DNA from: JBBDNV01 sp040877415
GTDB taxonomy: Bacteria > Planctomycetota > Planctomycetia > Pirellulales > PALSA-1355
Reading direction: 5' to 3'
NCBI GenBank assembly: GCA_040877415.1
Contig: JBBDNV010000209.1
Location: 1-45,960, forward strand
DNA length: 45,960 nucleotides
Shown here: positions 27,601 through 35,600 of the stretch, piece by piece
Numbering within the stretch: position 1 is the first letter of the stretch
How the letters are laid out: the number at the start of each line of letters is the position of its first letter
Notes under the pieces: model-generated
Told to the model about the DNA's origin: nothing
The model's database searches: none
What the model saw: only the letters and a program-made list of their open reading frames with translations
Translations under genes and position numbers: made by a program

Positions 27601-30600
27601 GGTGGCACTCGACCCAACTGGCGACAGTGGACCGGGCAGCGACTCGCTCATTTACCGCTACACGGTGCCGGCCGGCATTCCGGTGGATGATTATTTCATC
27701 CGAGCCGCGGGCCAAAACAACGCCCTCGGCAGTTATCAGCTCGGCGTCTGGCTGGACAACGCGGGCGATGCGCCGCTGACCGGTGTTTCGGTCACTACCG
27801 AAACCGAGCCGAACAACCAAAAGGTCGGCACTTTTAGCAACGTCGCCACAAGCTGGCGGCAAACGCGGTACCTTTCTCAGACAACCGGCCAGATTACCAC
27901 GGGAGACCGCGATTTCTTTGAATACACTTTTACCCCCGGCGACCTGGTCACGATCAACATTGACGCCGACCCGAACTCGACCCTCGAAGCCCAGGTTAAA
28001 CTATACGACTCGAACGGCAACATGGTGATTGCCTCGGAAGACGGCACCAGCCGCCCGGGCGACTCGTCGATTTACGCCTTCATTATCCCACAGGGTACCC
28101 GGCGGCCGTACTTCGTCGAGGTGTCGGCCGAGTCCGGCACCGGCAATTACACCGCTCAGGTGTATCTCTCGACCCTGAATGCGGCGGGAATACTCGGCAA
28201 CAGCCTGCCCGCGGAAACCGAGACCAACAACACGATTCCAACCGCCGACGACGCTTCCACCAACTTCGCTGACCTGGCGTCGTCGGCCGTCCGGGCGACC
28301 CGTCTGAATCGAATATTGCCGACGGCGGGCACCACCATGACGGGTCTGGCGCGGGGGCCGCTGCACGTCGAGGCGGGCGCCTACGCCAACACGCTGTTTG
28401 CCATCGATACGGACGGACGTCTTTTCGCGATCGACCGCTCGGGCAACCCGGCCCCGATATTTACCGACGGAAGGACTTCGATTTCGACCGGAATCACGAA
28501 TGCTCAAGGGCTGGCCTTCTCGTCGCTCGACTACAATCTGTGGCACGTGACGGTGACGCGCGCCACGGATGCGGGCCACGGGATCGTCGAGTCGTTCGAC
28601 AACAATATTACGCGCGATCCTGGGGGCGGAATGCCTTTCCAATACCTGATAGGCGGCGCCAGCTTTTATTTCGGGCTGGAGCCGGTGCCCCCGCCGAATC
28701 CGGTCGTTCGCATCGATGCGCAGCCCGGAGCGCGCGCCTACGACACGAACCCGGACCTGTTCAGCACCTACCAGTTGCCGGGTGGAGCGCTTGGCTCGCT
28801 GACGTCCAACACCTTCAGCCTGGAGGGATACACGTCGGGCGACCAGCCGGCCTTGTATTTCAACTACCTGCTGGAAACGAGCGACGTCAATAGCACGAGC
28901 AATATGGCGCTCGACGCGATGCGCGTGCTGGTCTCCGCCGACGGCGCCAATTGGGAGCTTCTGGCCACCAACAACGTCGTTTTGGGCAGCCCGGGGGCTG
29001 AGAATCCGGTCGTCCTCTCGCCGACCGGAGGCCTTTACAACGGGCTGACGGCGAAACAGAAAGTGCAGGGACTGTTCGAGCCCGACCAGCCAGCTCTGAC
29101 CGAGTCCCTCTGGCGCCAGGCGCGGGTCGATTTAGCCGATTTTGCGGGCAAGTCGAACCTGCGTCTGCGCTTCCAATTCAGCACGGCCGGCACGATGGGG
29201 TCGGGAAGCTCGACGTCGGGAACCGGCCGCATTCTCCAGGCGCTGCCGGGATCGGACTTGCGCGATGGGCAGACGTTCCGCATCGACTCTACGACCTTCA
29301 CGTTCCGTTCGGGCTTTGCGTTGAACGTGGCCGCCGGCGGCGGCGCCCTGATCGCCGACGGCGAAACGATAACCATCAACGGAACGCCATTCGAATTCAA
29401 AAAGATGGGCGTGCCGACCGCCACGCAGATTCTGATCACCGACGACCTATCGGCCGAAGAGGTGGCGCAGCGGATCGCCAGCGTGCTGTCGCAGCCGCAG
29501 TTTTCTCTCATCGTGCGACGGTTCGGCTCGCGGATCGAGGTTTCAAACGCTCTGACGATGTCGAGCGCATCATCCGCGGTGATCGTGCAAGGCGCGCCGG
29601 TGCCGGCGGCGCCGGCCGCGACCGACATCGTCATTAATGGCGACATGAGCTCGACGCAAGTGGCGGTGGCGATCGCCACGGCGCTGGACCGCGTGTTCAC
29701 GGTGGGCACGAACGATGGGTTGATTTTCACGACGTCCAAGCTTAGCGGCGATCAACTGCGGATCTTCGGCCACACGATTACTTCCTCCGGCCCGCTGCCG
29801 TCGTTCAGCGGCACGCTGCCCGGCGACAGTTACGGCCGGTTCAATGACCCCTCTCGCAATCGACACCGCGGTCCGAATGATATCCTTGACCCCGCGCTCG
29901 AAGGGGTCTACATCGACGATATCATCATCGGCTTTGCGTCGCGCGGCGAAATCGTCACCAACGCGGTGCCCGGGGACATCGGGTTCACCCCCCTGCCGCT
30001 GATTCCGGGCGCCCCGACGCGAATTCTGGCGGGTGACTACCAGCTTCAGATGGGCCCCAGCGACAGTTACGCGTTTCCGCTTTTGGATTTGTCCGGCCAT
30101 ATCGCGTTGACCACCAGTTTCGACGTCAACGACCGATTCGCGCGCGGATTCACGCTGGTGGCGCCGCCAGCCTCGCAGATTGTCGACGGCCAGACCTTCA
30201 CAATCGACGACGGCTATAATCCGCTCGTGTTTGAGTTCGACATGAACGGTTCGCTCACGAATTCGAACCACGTCCGGGTGACCGTGGCCAACGGCGCGAC
30301 CGAGGCCGGCGTGGCCGTCGCGATTCGCGACGCCATCAACCTGGCGGCCGTCAACAGGAGCTTTAAGGTGCGCGCCGGCACGGCAATCAACGGCAACCGC
30401 GTCGACCTGTTCGACGCGCTGCAGGTCAAGGGCAACGCGCTAGAGGCCGAGGGCGGCAGCCTGGGCCGGCTCTTGTTCGGCGCGCCCGGCGCCGTGACGC
30501 ACACGGGCCTGGGCGACGTAAGCGGCATCTTCGGGCAGTTCGAGGTGGGCAATGCCGCCGGACAAACGCTCATCCTGGGCAACCAGGTCAGCGATTCGAG

Positions 30601-32485
30601 GCAGGTGGGCATCCAGGTGGTGCCGAAAATCGGCCAAATCATCGACCCTAAAGCATGGTTCACCGTGCTGGGCGTGTTCCCGGTCGGCTTCCCGGAAGTG
30701 GCCGGCAGCGCGGCGAACCTGCCGGTGCTCAACTCGCGACAATGGATCCCGGGCGTCACGCTCAAGAACAACCTGGTGGTGGAAAGCGGCCGCACGGCGA
30801 TTCAAGTCGGCGGCAGCCCCAACGCGACTTTCTCCTATGCGCAAAACGAGGCCGAAACCGAGATTGTGTGGGACCCCGTTCTCGGTCTCGTGGATGAGCT
30901 GGAAGTCGGTCTGCGGGACGTCCCGCATTACCAGCCGTTCGTGCGGGTCGTCAACAATACGGTCTACGGCGCGAAAAACGGGATTGCCGCGGTCAACGCT
31001 TCGACCCCCACGATCATCAACAACATCATCGTCAACACGGGCGTGGCGTTGACGGCCCTGATTCGCATTCGAGCAGCCGCGATCAACGTGGACAAATCTT
31101 CCGCCGGCGGGAAGGGCGACACGGTGATCGGGGCCAATTTGTACCAGAACAACGTTTTCAACGCCTTGGGAACGGGGGACTCCAACGCCATCTTGTTGAC
31201 GCCGGCGCAACCGCTGTTCGTCGATGCCGCCAACAGGAACTTTTACCTGAAGGAGCATTCGCTGGCCATCGACAGCTCGGTGAATTCGGTTCAGGAACGC
31301 ACCGCGCTGTTGTCGGCCACGTTGCCGCTGGGCATGCCTCAGTCGCCGATCCAGGCGCCGGAAACCGACCTGTTGGGACAATTGCGCGTCGACGACCCGT
31401 TCGTGCCGACGCCGCCCGGTCTGGGCAGCAACGTCTTCAAGGACCGCGGCGCGGTGGAGCGTGCCGATTTTGTCGGCCCTACGGCGGCGCTGGTCAATCC
31501 CATCGACAACGATCCCAACAGAATCGATCGCAACCCGCTGCCCAACCACTTGCTGTTGGTCAACGCGCTGCTCACGGATTTCTCGATTCAACTGCTCGAC
31601 GGGGTGGGCGCGGGCATCGACGATTCGACGGTGTTGCCCACGGCGTCAGCCGAGAAATTCACCATCCGGCGGACGATCGGCGGCACGACGACGACCTTGA
31701 CGCGGAACGTCGATTACGTCCTGGCCTACGACACCAACAGCAAGATCGTCAAGCTGATTCCGAGTCAGGGCATTTGGCTCAACGCCACGTACACGATCTC
31801 GCTGGATAACAGCATGGCCAGCGGCATCAAGGACCTGGCCAACAACTTGTTGCAGCCGAACGAGCCTCCCAATACGCAGTTCGTCATCGAATTGACCGAC
31901 CAGATCGTCAGCCCGTGGCAGAATCCGGACAACAAATATGACGTCAGCGGCAACGGCCTGGTGAGCGGCTTCGACTTGTTGTTGATCGTCAACCGATTGC
32001 TGACCGGCCAGATCGGCGTGTTGCCGGAGGTGGCCGTTGTCCCGCCGTATCTCGACATCTCGGGGGACGGCAGGCTGACGGCGATCGATGCCCTGCAATT
32101 GATCAACTTCATCCTCTCCACCGGAACGCCAAGGTCGGAGTCGGCGCCGCCAGTGACGACGACGACGCTGGACGCCGATTTGCCGAGTGCGGCGCCGGCG
32201 GCCGCCGCGTCAAGTTCCAATTCCGTGGCCGTGGGACTGGCCATGAGCCAAGAGGACAATCGCGTGGAGGCCGAGGCCGAGCCGTGGTGGGCGCCCTCGG
32301 ACGGCTCGCCCGACGCTGTGACGGCCCAGAGCGTCGCGGCGGCGACGCTCCCGATGGAAAAAGCACGCCAGGCCGGCGCGCTGGCCGCGACGATGGAGCC
32401 CGACGAATTTGACACGTTGAATTCGGAGTTGGACAGCATCCTGACCGAATTGGCCGGAGATTTACGACGGCGCGTGTTGGTGTGA
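18662..32485 (+). CDS. Giant multidomain surface protein: metzincin-like site, PPC repeats, beta-helix, dockerin
   Basis: The product has 4,607 residues and no cysteine. The basic N-terminus carries IEPFEQRVLLA (37-47), a planctomycete export-associated motif. Beta-sandwich domains follow (about 48-285). A matrixin-like segment has HEIGHLLGLGH (474-484) and Met494 in TIMGSG as the Met-turn, so it may be a zinc protease. Next come a PPC-type domain (about 530-640), a right-handed beta-helix region (about 680-1330) and a segment of possible ThuA/amidotransferase-like fold (about 1360-1560). PPC-like domains and three alternating module pairs of about 244 residues follow (about 2455-3180). Further beta-helix strands lie near 4090-4210. 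A dockerin-like pair with Asp4427 and Asp4465 opening the calcium loops is near the end. It is expected on the cell surface; adhesion or substrate degradation is inference. Confidence 0.85.
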   Translation: MAIWQSASRRLGRGGRRRRKSQPGRSLRELRRRSMTIEPFEQRVLLAIDGPVLLAVIPSTGIVVEQGTVLGEAPRQLLFRFDSAIDASSLVTNNVPTAIQFKRGGNHVLGDGNDVTVTPGFIGLGENSIDVIVRFDQNLPDDLYQMTVVGAGSNPLRDTAGLPFNAGENLDRTFSLDLGAQVVAVVPQPITRDTTTHKLNQPATNKIEVYFNVNDPLDQNSAQNVSFYQLIRTGGTATTQDDNLPNHQPINPILVEYSQSTGKAILTFANGVLEMPGTYRLRIGTSEPLALPPTVLSPGAAGTDFAHAASLGPGGNPFPADLGTQTIEVHDVIMSVSTEVLFPGSPLEPGERDTDIEAHVFGGSNNGNIPVFSYNFKAEYGTVLGQPVFNLITPTQKERIREVLSYFSQYVGVEFVETSDAGFIIVTGDVRAVNPNAPPTGIGGIAGGGVAIMNALIDWGASEQGGSYFKTAMHEIGHLLGLGHNYEAPPLTIMGSGAESALGSTSGGEPVFPGDLDILYGRYVWPALGNDINVYRFNLSDAGRINIETFAERLRSLNLAAAPSQLDSVISIYDSTGALIARNDDYYGKDSFVQLQLTAGTYYVAITSTGNTNFDPRVVNSGFGGTTQGAYELRLTFTPTPGANDGIRYQTGTRLDGDRDGLEGGVSNFWFKVNLAQTLYVDKASTGGTGALGTYTNPYTTISQALAAATTGFIVRIVGNPGADNVPATLTDNLSYNVGFNSLGQALSDGSTFNVPRGVTVMIDAGAIIKLRAANVDVGSSAQGIERGAGALQVLGTPAKDASGRDIGSVFFTSYYNNTIGFDTGTAKGPLTKGNWGGLVFRNDSDLESAGIFLNYVNRANLSWGGGQVSVNSVLAVYDPIHLETSRPTITYNVITSSADSAISADPNSFEETEFLGADYHAEYSRVGPRVYGNTLTQNSINGLFIRVRTLNGRPLDPLTLNARLANTDVVHVLNEVLLINGEAGGFIRDVNTGLHARPSARLAIDPGLVLKMGGARIETEFGAQFIAEGTVDRPVIFTSAFDDRFGASGTSDTTNDSNATTPAKGNWSGMFFGPLSVGSIDHALVAFAGGTSSIEGGFGEFDPVEIIQAQVRIANSTFDRNQLTGGGERNGRGPSDGAAIFIRGAQPVILNNVFKNNFGSPDDGVFVPNAGHSGAVISINVNALNSVLIDDWGRSRGRVDFQGSFGKNSGPLIRNNLIGNNSVNGMVVRGGTITTNVVWDDTDIVHVVMSAIQVPNQQSLSGTMRLESSAAESLVVKLLGTNTDLIGSGEALDMTDRTGGTLQLVGTPNHPVVLASLKDDSVGAGLTPEGRPQTDTLNRKGVVAPAPPNLANQGPIILYSAPLDEHGVFLSPPGDNFDGWDTLESLVRYVRGASTVQNPLADVLAVGLHDLPILGRTYSQVAIENVTQQLGLSLAWVDTGSEIGNVDFNDFGMVYIPSDAQTPLPTPLVQAFEDIVLFGGITNFQLDALAGRTDDLVNYVNQGGGGLLALSQNTAAEPYKWLDVPDHLIINKSGGNVLTQTAQAPPEWLRTDGGFRLGLPWLYAFEGTAGFNRLEPWLVDPVTGEIAMLGLAPGGPGLGPPRDIATPGDWGSVRLDVLSNDRNVDVINEIEQGFTASGDANQLPSTAQFLGELAKDQVSGDDNVRLGFEIHGGLSQAANSPGGADVDVYSFRGTAGTRVWIDIDRTASSLDSVVELVDANGAVIAGSDNSIAESSGTQATVGIARPMESGAIPGLPSPFATRDFYTSNPKDAGLRANLPGTPGTVNTYFVRVRSASTNLSNLTGGITKGAYVLQVRLQEKDEFAGSTVRYADIRFATSGIEVIGKPERSPLMSYSGELARGQNEFNQDLISTFATAQNLGNLLTSDRRAINVAGNLRNSAEVDWYKFELNYEQVQKIGGLSDFLTTFAGMIRINYADGLVRPDTTLSLFDEQGRLLMVGRDSQLVDALPRPNTGGDNANLSHGSYGQLDPTIGPVHIPAGTPITVDQFGNREGVVTYYVAVSSAALLPQDLAASYTNLPSNPFVRLEPSDGIDRISEDHFGTDNFSTANPPQQLFPALPGDDINRLNTHADSLQLGDVVLFVDTWIQTEPDTGNSFLRMVNPFTGTVMNTPNNAPLLELPTSDQPLGFFNIAMRNDGRLFALTQGDTDRSSGNYVEVNTASGDIVNAIPNTPLDDMLDTYRLGPGTDVTAIPPVIEWNASSRGVQWQALAYLQGDSTTSRRLFAIGNRAADDQGAGGNATVPQRTNLLFELNPDTGEVLDRPTPPQAVYSETLPLGSGTDAVPIGNFSQGPNLIADPVTGMAIIGDDMYFITTRGDFYLIENWAGPTASNNPYHLGLRGETVGGLPSEKLPNNNDRPIAEDARENFGFQQNSNVYHLGLTGDISAGSLPAEFEPNDTTANNAAANFLQPPNINNLYQLGLKGSITIAGDTDYYNIGELQQGDVITISQSGSFSSRGSNPDTLVQLHRLSGGLVASNDDGGPPSAIGGDSLIFRFTVPATDTYFINAGSFGDLTGTYDLGVVLETSLEAPATGGAVTTETEPNNTIATATDVSTSWRQTQYLSQTSGTISSSGDIDRFSYQFTAGDLITVNIESTSGLEARVRLRGSNLQVIAQEDGSSDGPGGASPIYSFIIPTTGTYVVEVLAASGTGAYNALVYLSTTTPPPPADVADFYKIGPLQAGDQITVAMSGIGSMRGANANPHLELWRDNTNNPIMVPGVVDDNGGSGNDAEFSFTVVQADTYYVRASSAIAPPADRAGDYDLSVFLTNAGTAPNTGGPKPMESGMTNDTASQADDVSDGWRQINYLSQTTGAITSGDVDFYAYEFNAGDLVTVDIVSTMGLDAQVRLWDATGPMPIALNIGDNVANGASIYSFYIPNQGTYFVDVRPVGAPLGTYRADVYLTTDTPPPMPPPDPDFFAIGQLQEGDTITITMSGADSNRSGVNALDDPVVELHRGNSAAPVALDPTGDSGPGSDSLIYRYTVPAGIPVDDYFIRAAGQNNALGSYQLGVWLDNAGDAPLTGVSVTTETEPNNQKVGTFSNVATSWRQTRYLSQTTGQITTGDRDFFEYTFTPGDLVTINIDADPNSTLEAQVKLYDSNGNMVIASEDGTSRPGDSSIYAFIIPQGTRRPYFVEVSAESGTGNYTAQVYLSTLNAAGILGNSLPAETETNNTIPTADDASTNFADLASSAVRATRLNRILPTAGTTMTGLARGPLHVEAGAYANTLFAIDTDGRLFAIDRSGNPAPIFTDGRTSISTGITNAQGLAFSSLDYNLWHVTVTRATDAGHGIVESFDNNITRDPGGGMPFQYLIGGASFYFGLEPVPPPNPVVRIDAQPGARAYDTNPDLFSTYQLPGGALGSLTSNTFSLEGYTSGDQPALYFNYLLETSDVNSTSNMALDAMRVLVSADGANWELLATNNVVLGSPGAENPVVLSPTGGLYNGLTAKQKVQGLFEPDQPALTESLWRQARVDLADFAGKSNLRLRFQFSTAGTMGSGSSTSGTGRILQALPGSDLRDGQTFRIDSTTFTFRSGFALNVAAGGGALIADGETITINGTPFEFKKMGVPTATQILITDDLSAEEVAQRIASVLSQPQFSLIVRRFGSRIEVSNALTMSSASSAVIVQGAPVPAAPAATDIVINGDMSSTQVAVAIATALDRVFTVGTNDGLIFTTSKLSGDQLRIFGHTITSSGPLPSFSGTLPGDSYGRFNDPSRNRHRGPNDILDPALEGVYIDDIIIGFASRGEIVTNAVPGDIGFTPLPLIPGAPTRILAGDYQLQMGPSDSYAFPLLDLSGHIALTTSFDVNDRFARGFTLVAPPASQIVDGQTFTIDDGYNPLVFEFDMNGSLTNSNHVRVTVANGATEAGVAVAIRDAINLAAVNRSFKVRAGTAINGNRVDLFDALQVKGNALEAEGGSLGRLLFGAPGAVTHTGLGDVSGIFGQFEVGNAAGQTLILGNQVSDSRQVGIQVVPKIGQIIDPKAWFTVLGVFPVGFPEVAGSAANLPVLNSRQWIPGVTLKNNLVVESGRTAIQVGGSPNATFSYAQNEAETEIVWDPVLGLVDELEVGLRDVPHYQPFVRVVNNTVYGAKNGIAAVNASTPTIINNIIVNTGVALTALIRIRAAAINVDKSSAGGKGDTVIGANLYQNNVFNALGTGDSNAILLTPAQPLFVDAANRNFYLKEHSLAIDSSVNSVQERTALLSATLPLGMPQSPIQAPETDLLGQLRVDDPFVPTPPGLGSNVFKDRGAVERADFVGPTAALVNPIDNDPNRIDRNPLPNHLLLVNALLTDFSIQLLDGVGAGIDDSTVLPTASAEKFTIRRTIGGTTTTLTRNVDYVLAYDTNSKIVKLIPSQGIWLNATYTISLDNSMASGIKDLANNLLQPNEPPNTQFVIELTDQIVSPWQNPDNKYDVSGNGLVSGFDLLLIVNRLLTGQIGVLPEVAVVPPYLDISGDGRLTAIDALQLINFILSTGTPRSESAPPVTTTTLDADLPSAAPAAAASSSNSVAVGLAMSQEDNRVEAEAEPWWAPSDGSPDAVTAQSVAAATLPMEKARQAGALAATMEPDEFDTLNSELDSILTELAGDLRRRVLV
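26021..28190 (+). repeat. Three tandem ~730-base coding repeats (PPC-like module pairs)
   Basis: Within the giant gene the segment starting (Y/F)xxIGxLQxGDxIT recurs at 26021, 26738 and 27470, spacings of 717 and 732 bases. Each copy is followed by SWRQTxYLSQT(T/S)G and GDLxTxxIxS blocks, where the second half of the unit begins. The copies have diverged in sequence, so the duplication is not recent. Each unit resembles two bacterial pre-peptidase C-terminal (PPC) beta domains. Confidence 0.75.
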
Positions 32486-32626
32486 GAAGATTTTGGGGCC
32501 ACGGGGGACACGAGCGGCCACGGGCCGACTGCTCCGCGGCGCAGATCACGATTTGGAACGTTTGAGTACAACCCGCGGCACCGCTCGGAGAGCCGCGCGA
32601 CGGGCCGAACACAAGAGACGCTGACT

Positions 32627-35600
32627 ATGAGATTTTTTCGACGCCGCCGGGAGACCACGATTCGACGCAATTGGGGGCCGCGCGGCCGGCTTCGGCCCCC
32701 GCGCGCAAAGACGCTGGAGGTACTCGAGCGCCGCGAGATGCTGGCCGCCGCGCCCTGGCAAAATCCGCTCAACTCGCGCGACGTCAACTTCGATCAGCGC
32801 GTCTCGGCGATCGACGTCCTGGTGGTCGTTAACGATCTTTTGGCGCATGGAAGTCACGCGCTGGAGCGTGAAGTCGCCCCACTGGCGGCCACGCCCGGCG
32901 CGAACCGGGTCTATTACCTGGACGTCAGCGGCGACAACCGCGTGTCGGCGATCGACGTGCTGATGGTCGTCAACGAGTTGCTCGATACGGAGTTGATGTT
33001 GGTCCAAACGTTCCCGACCGACCTGAACGATAATCCGATCACGTCGATCGCCGTGGGCGAGCAATACAAGCTGCGGACGATGGTGCAGGACATTCGCGTA
33101 GAGGTTGTCCCGTTTCCGGGCGTGATTGCGGTCGGCGTCGAGATTACGCTGGATAGCCCACCCAATCTGTCCTCGTTCCCTGGCCAGACTTTGCAATACA
33201 ACCCGTTCTTCGGTTTTACCGAATCCACGGTGTTGACCGACCGGGTCATCGGTCATGGTATTCATACCGGTATAGATTTCCCCGGCAATGCCCCGCAATT
33301 CTTCTTTAGCGCCCTTGTCACGGCCACAAACCCCGGAACGCTGACGATCTTGCCGGGCATCGATCCAGACCCAAACCACGACAACGGTCTATTCGGAGAG
33401 ATCGAGCCGGTGATATTAACGGAGGACCAAATCCGGTACGAGGGCTCGATGCTGACGATTACGGGCCCGTCGATTTCGATCGGCGATGTCACGCAACTTG
33501 AAGATGCGGGCACGCCGTTTAACTTCGAGGTCAGGCTCTCGGCGCCGCTATCGGCGCAGACCGTCACGGCCAGTTTCAGGACGATCGACGGCAGCGGTCC
33601 GAACGGCGCCACGGCCCCCAGCGATTACATGGCCATCACCACCGGCACGCTGACGTTTGCTCCCATGCAAACCCTGCTCACCATCCCGATAACGGTCAAC
33701 AGCGACATGCTCATCGAGCCGAACGAAACGTTCAGCGTGGAGCTATTTGACCTCAGCACCAATATCGTGCCCGGCAGGCTGACGGGCGAGGGCATCATCG
33801 TCAACGAGGACAGCCCGCCGGCGCTATCGATCAGCGACGCGAGCGCCACGGCCGGTTTGACGGAGTCGGAAGCGGTTTTTACGGTCACCCTGTCGGGGAG
33901 CATCACGGAAGAGGTGACCGTGGGTTTCGCGACCCAGGACGACACGGCGCTGGACGGCATCGATTACGAGTCACGGACGGGCAACTTGTCCTTCATGCCC
34001 GGCGGCCCGATGTCGAAGGAAATCCACGTGACGATCCTGCCCAGCAGCACGCCGCGGCCCGACCGGACGTTTTTCGTGACCCTGTCCAGCCAGATGCCTC
34101 CGGACATCATCCTTGCCGATGACCGCGGGATCGGCACGATCGTCACGCAGGGGCTGGCGATTTCCGACGCGACGGTGGTCGAGCGCAATTTCGGCACGAC
34201 TCCCGCCGTGTTTACCGTCAGTCTGTCCGGAACGCCGCAGGAAGAAGTAACGGTATTCTACACGACCCAAGACGGCAGCGGCCCGAACGGCGCCATGGCC
34301 CCCGGCGATTACACGACCACCACCGGCACGCTGACGTTTATGCCCCTCGGCAGCCCGACGCAAACGATCACGGTTCCGGTCCAGGGCGATATGGACCCGG
34401 AAGGCAATGAACAGTTCTTTGTCGACCTGTCGGATGCCGTGGGAGCGCCGATCTTTTCTTCGCGCGGCGTGGGCACGATTCTCAACGACGACGGCGACAA
34501 GGTTCTCTACCGCCTGGAACTGACCGATGAGTTTGAAGTGCCGTTGTCGATGGATGAAGTGATCGACGTGGACAAAGAGTTCTTTCTCCGCGTCTTCGTG
34601 CAGGACGTGCAAACCGTCGCGGACGGCGTGGCCCAGGCTTTCCTGGACGTGATGTATCAATCGAGCCTGGTAACGCCCGTCGGTAATCCGACGTTCGGAC
34701 CTTTCTACACAACGATTCCGTTTTTCAGATTCGGAGACGGTTTGCTCGATGATTTCGGGGCGTTCGGCCAGGCGCCACCGCCCCCTGGGTTCGACCGATC
34801 CGCGGAGCGTTTACTGTTCAAGCAGCAGTTCCGGACGATCGACGTCGGTCAGGTCAACTTCGTGGGTTCCGTTTTGGAGGATGACCTGGATCCGGGCCGC
34901 GAGACGCTGCTCTACGATCCTGCTCCGGAGGAGCCGGTGCCGTCGGAACAAATCAATGTTCTCGACACGACGCTCAACATCGGCAGGAACGTGATCACCG
35001 TCAACGATGTTACGGGGCCGGAAAGCGGCAACCTGGTCTTCACCGTGACGCGGTTCCTGCCCGACGAAACGACGGCTACGGTCTTTTACACCACGCAAGA
35101 CGACACGGCCACCCAGGGCGAGGACTATGTCCGTCGAACCGGAACGTTGACGTTCGTGCCCGGGGTGTCCGATAGCCACATGATCACCATCACCCTCATC
35201 GACGACCCGACCGACGAGCCGGACGAAACCTTCTTCCTGGTGCTCAGCAACGAAATGAACGCGTCGATCTCGGAGCTGCCCGGGACGGGCACCATCGAGG
35301 ACAACGACGGGCCGGTGAGTGTTTCGGCGCACGACGCGTCGGGATCGGAAGGGACGAATCTGCTGTTCACCGTGAGCCTGTCGGCCGCCAGCGGCAAGCA
35401 GGTGACCGTGTCCTATGCCACCGCCGATTCGACGTCGGGCATCATGGCTACCGCCGACGTCGACTACACGCCGACTTCCGGCGTCCTGACGTTCGCGCCG
35501 GGCGTTGTGCAGCAACTGGTGACCGTCGAGGCGCTAGCGGACATCGAGTTCGAGCCGAACGAGACTTTCCGGCTCGTGCTTGGCGATGATCCGGAAAATG

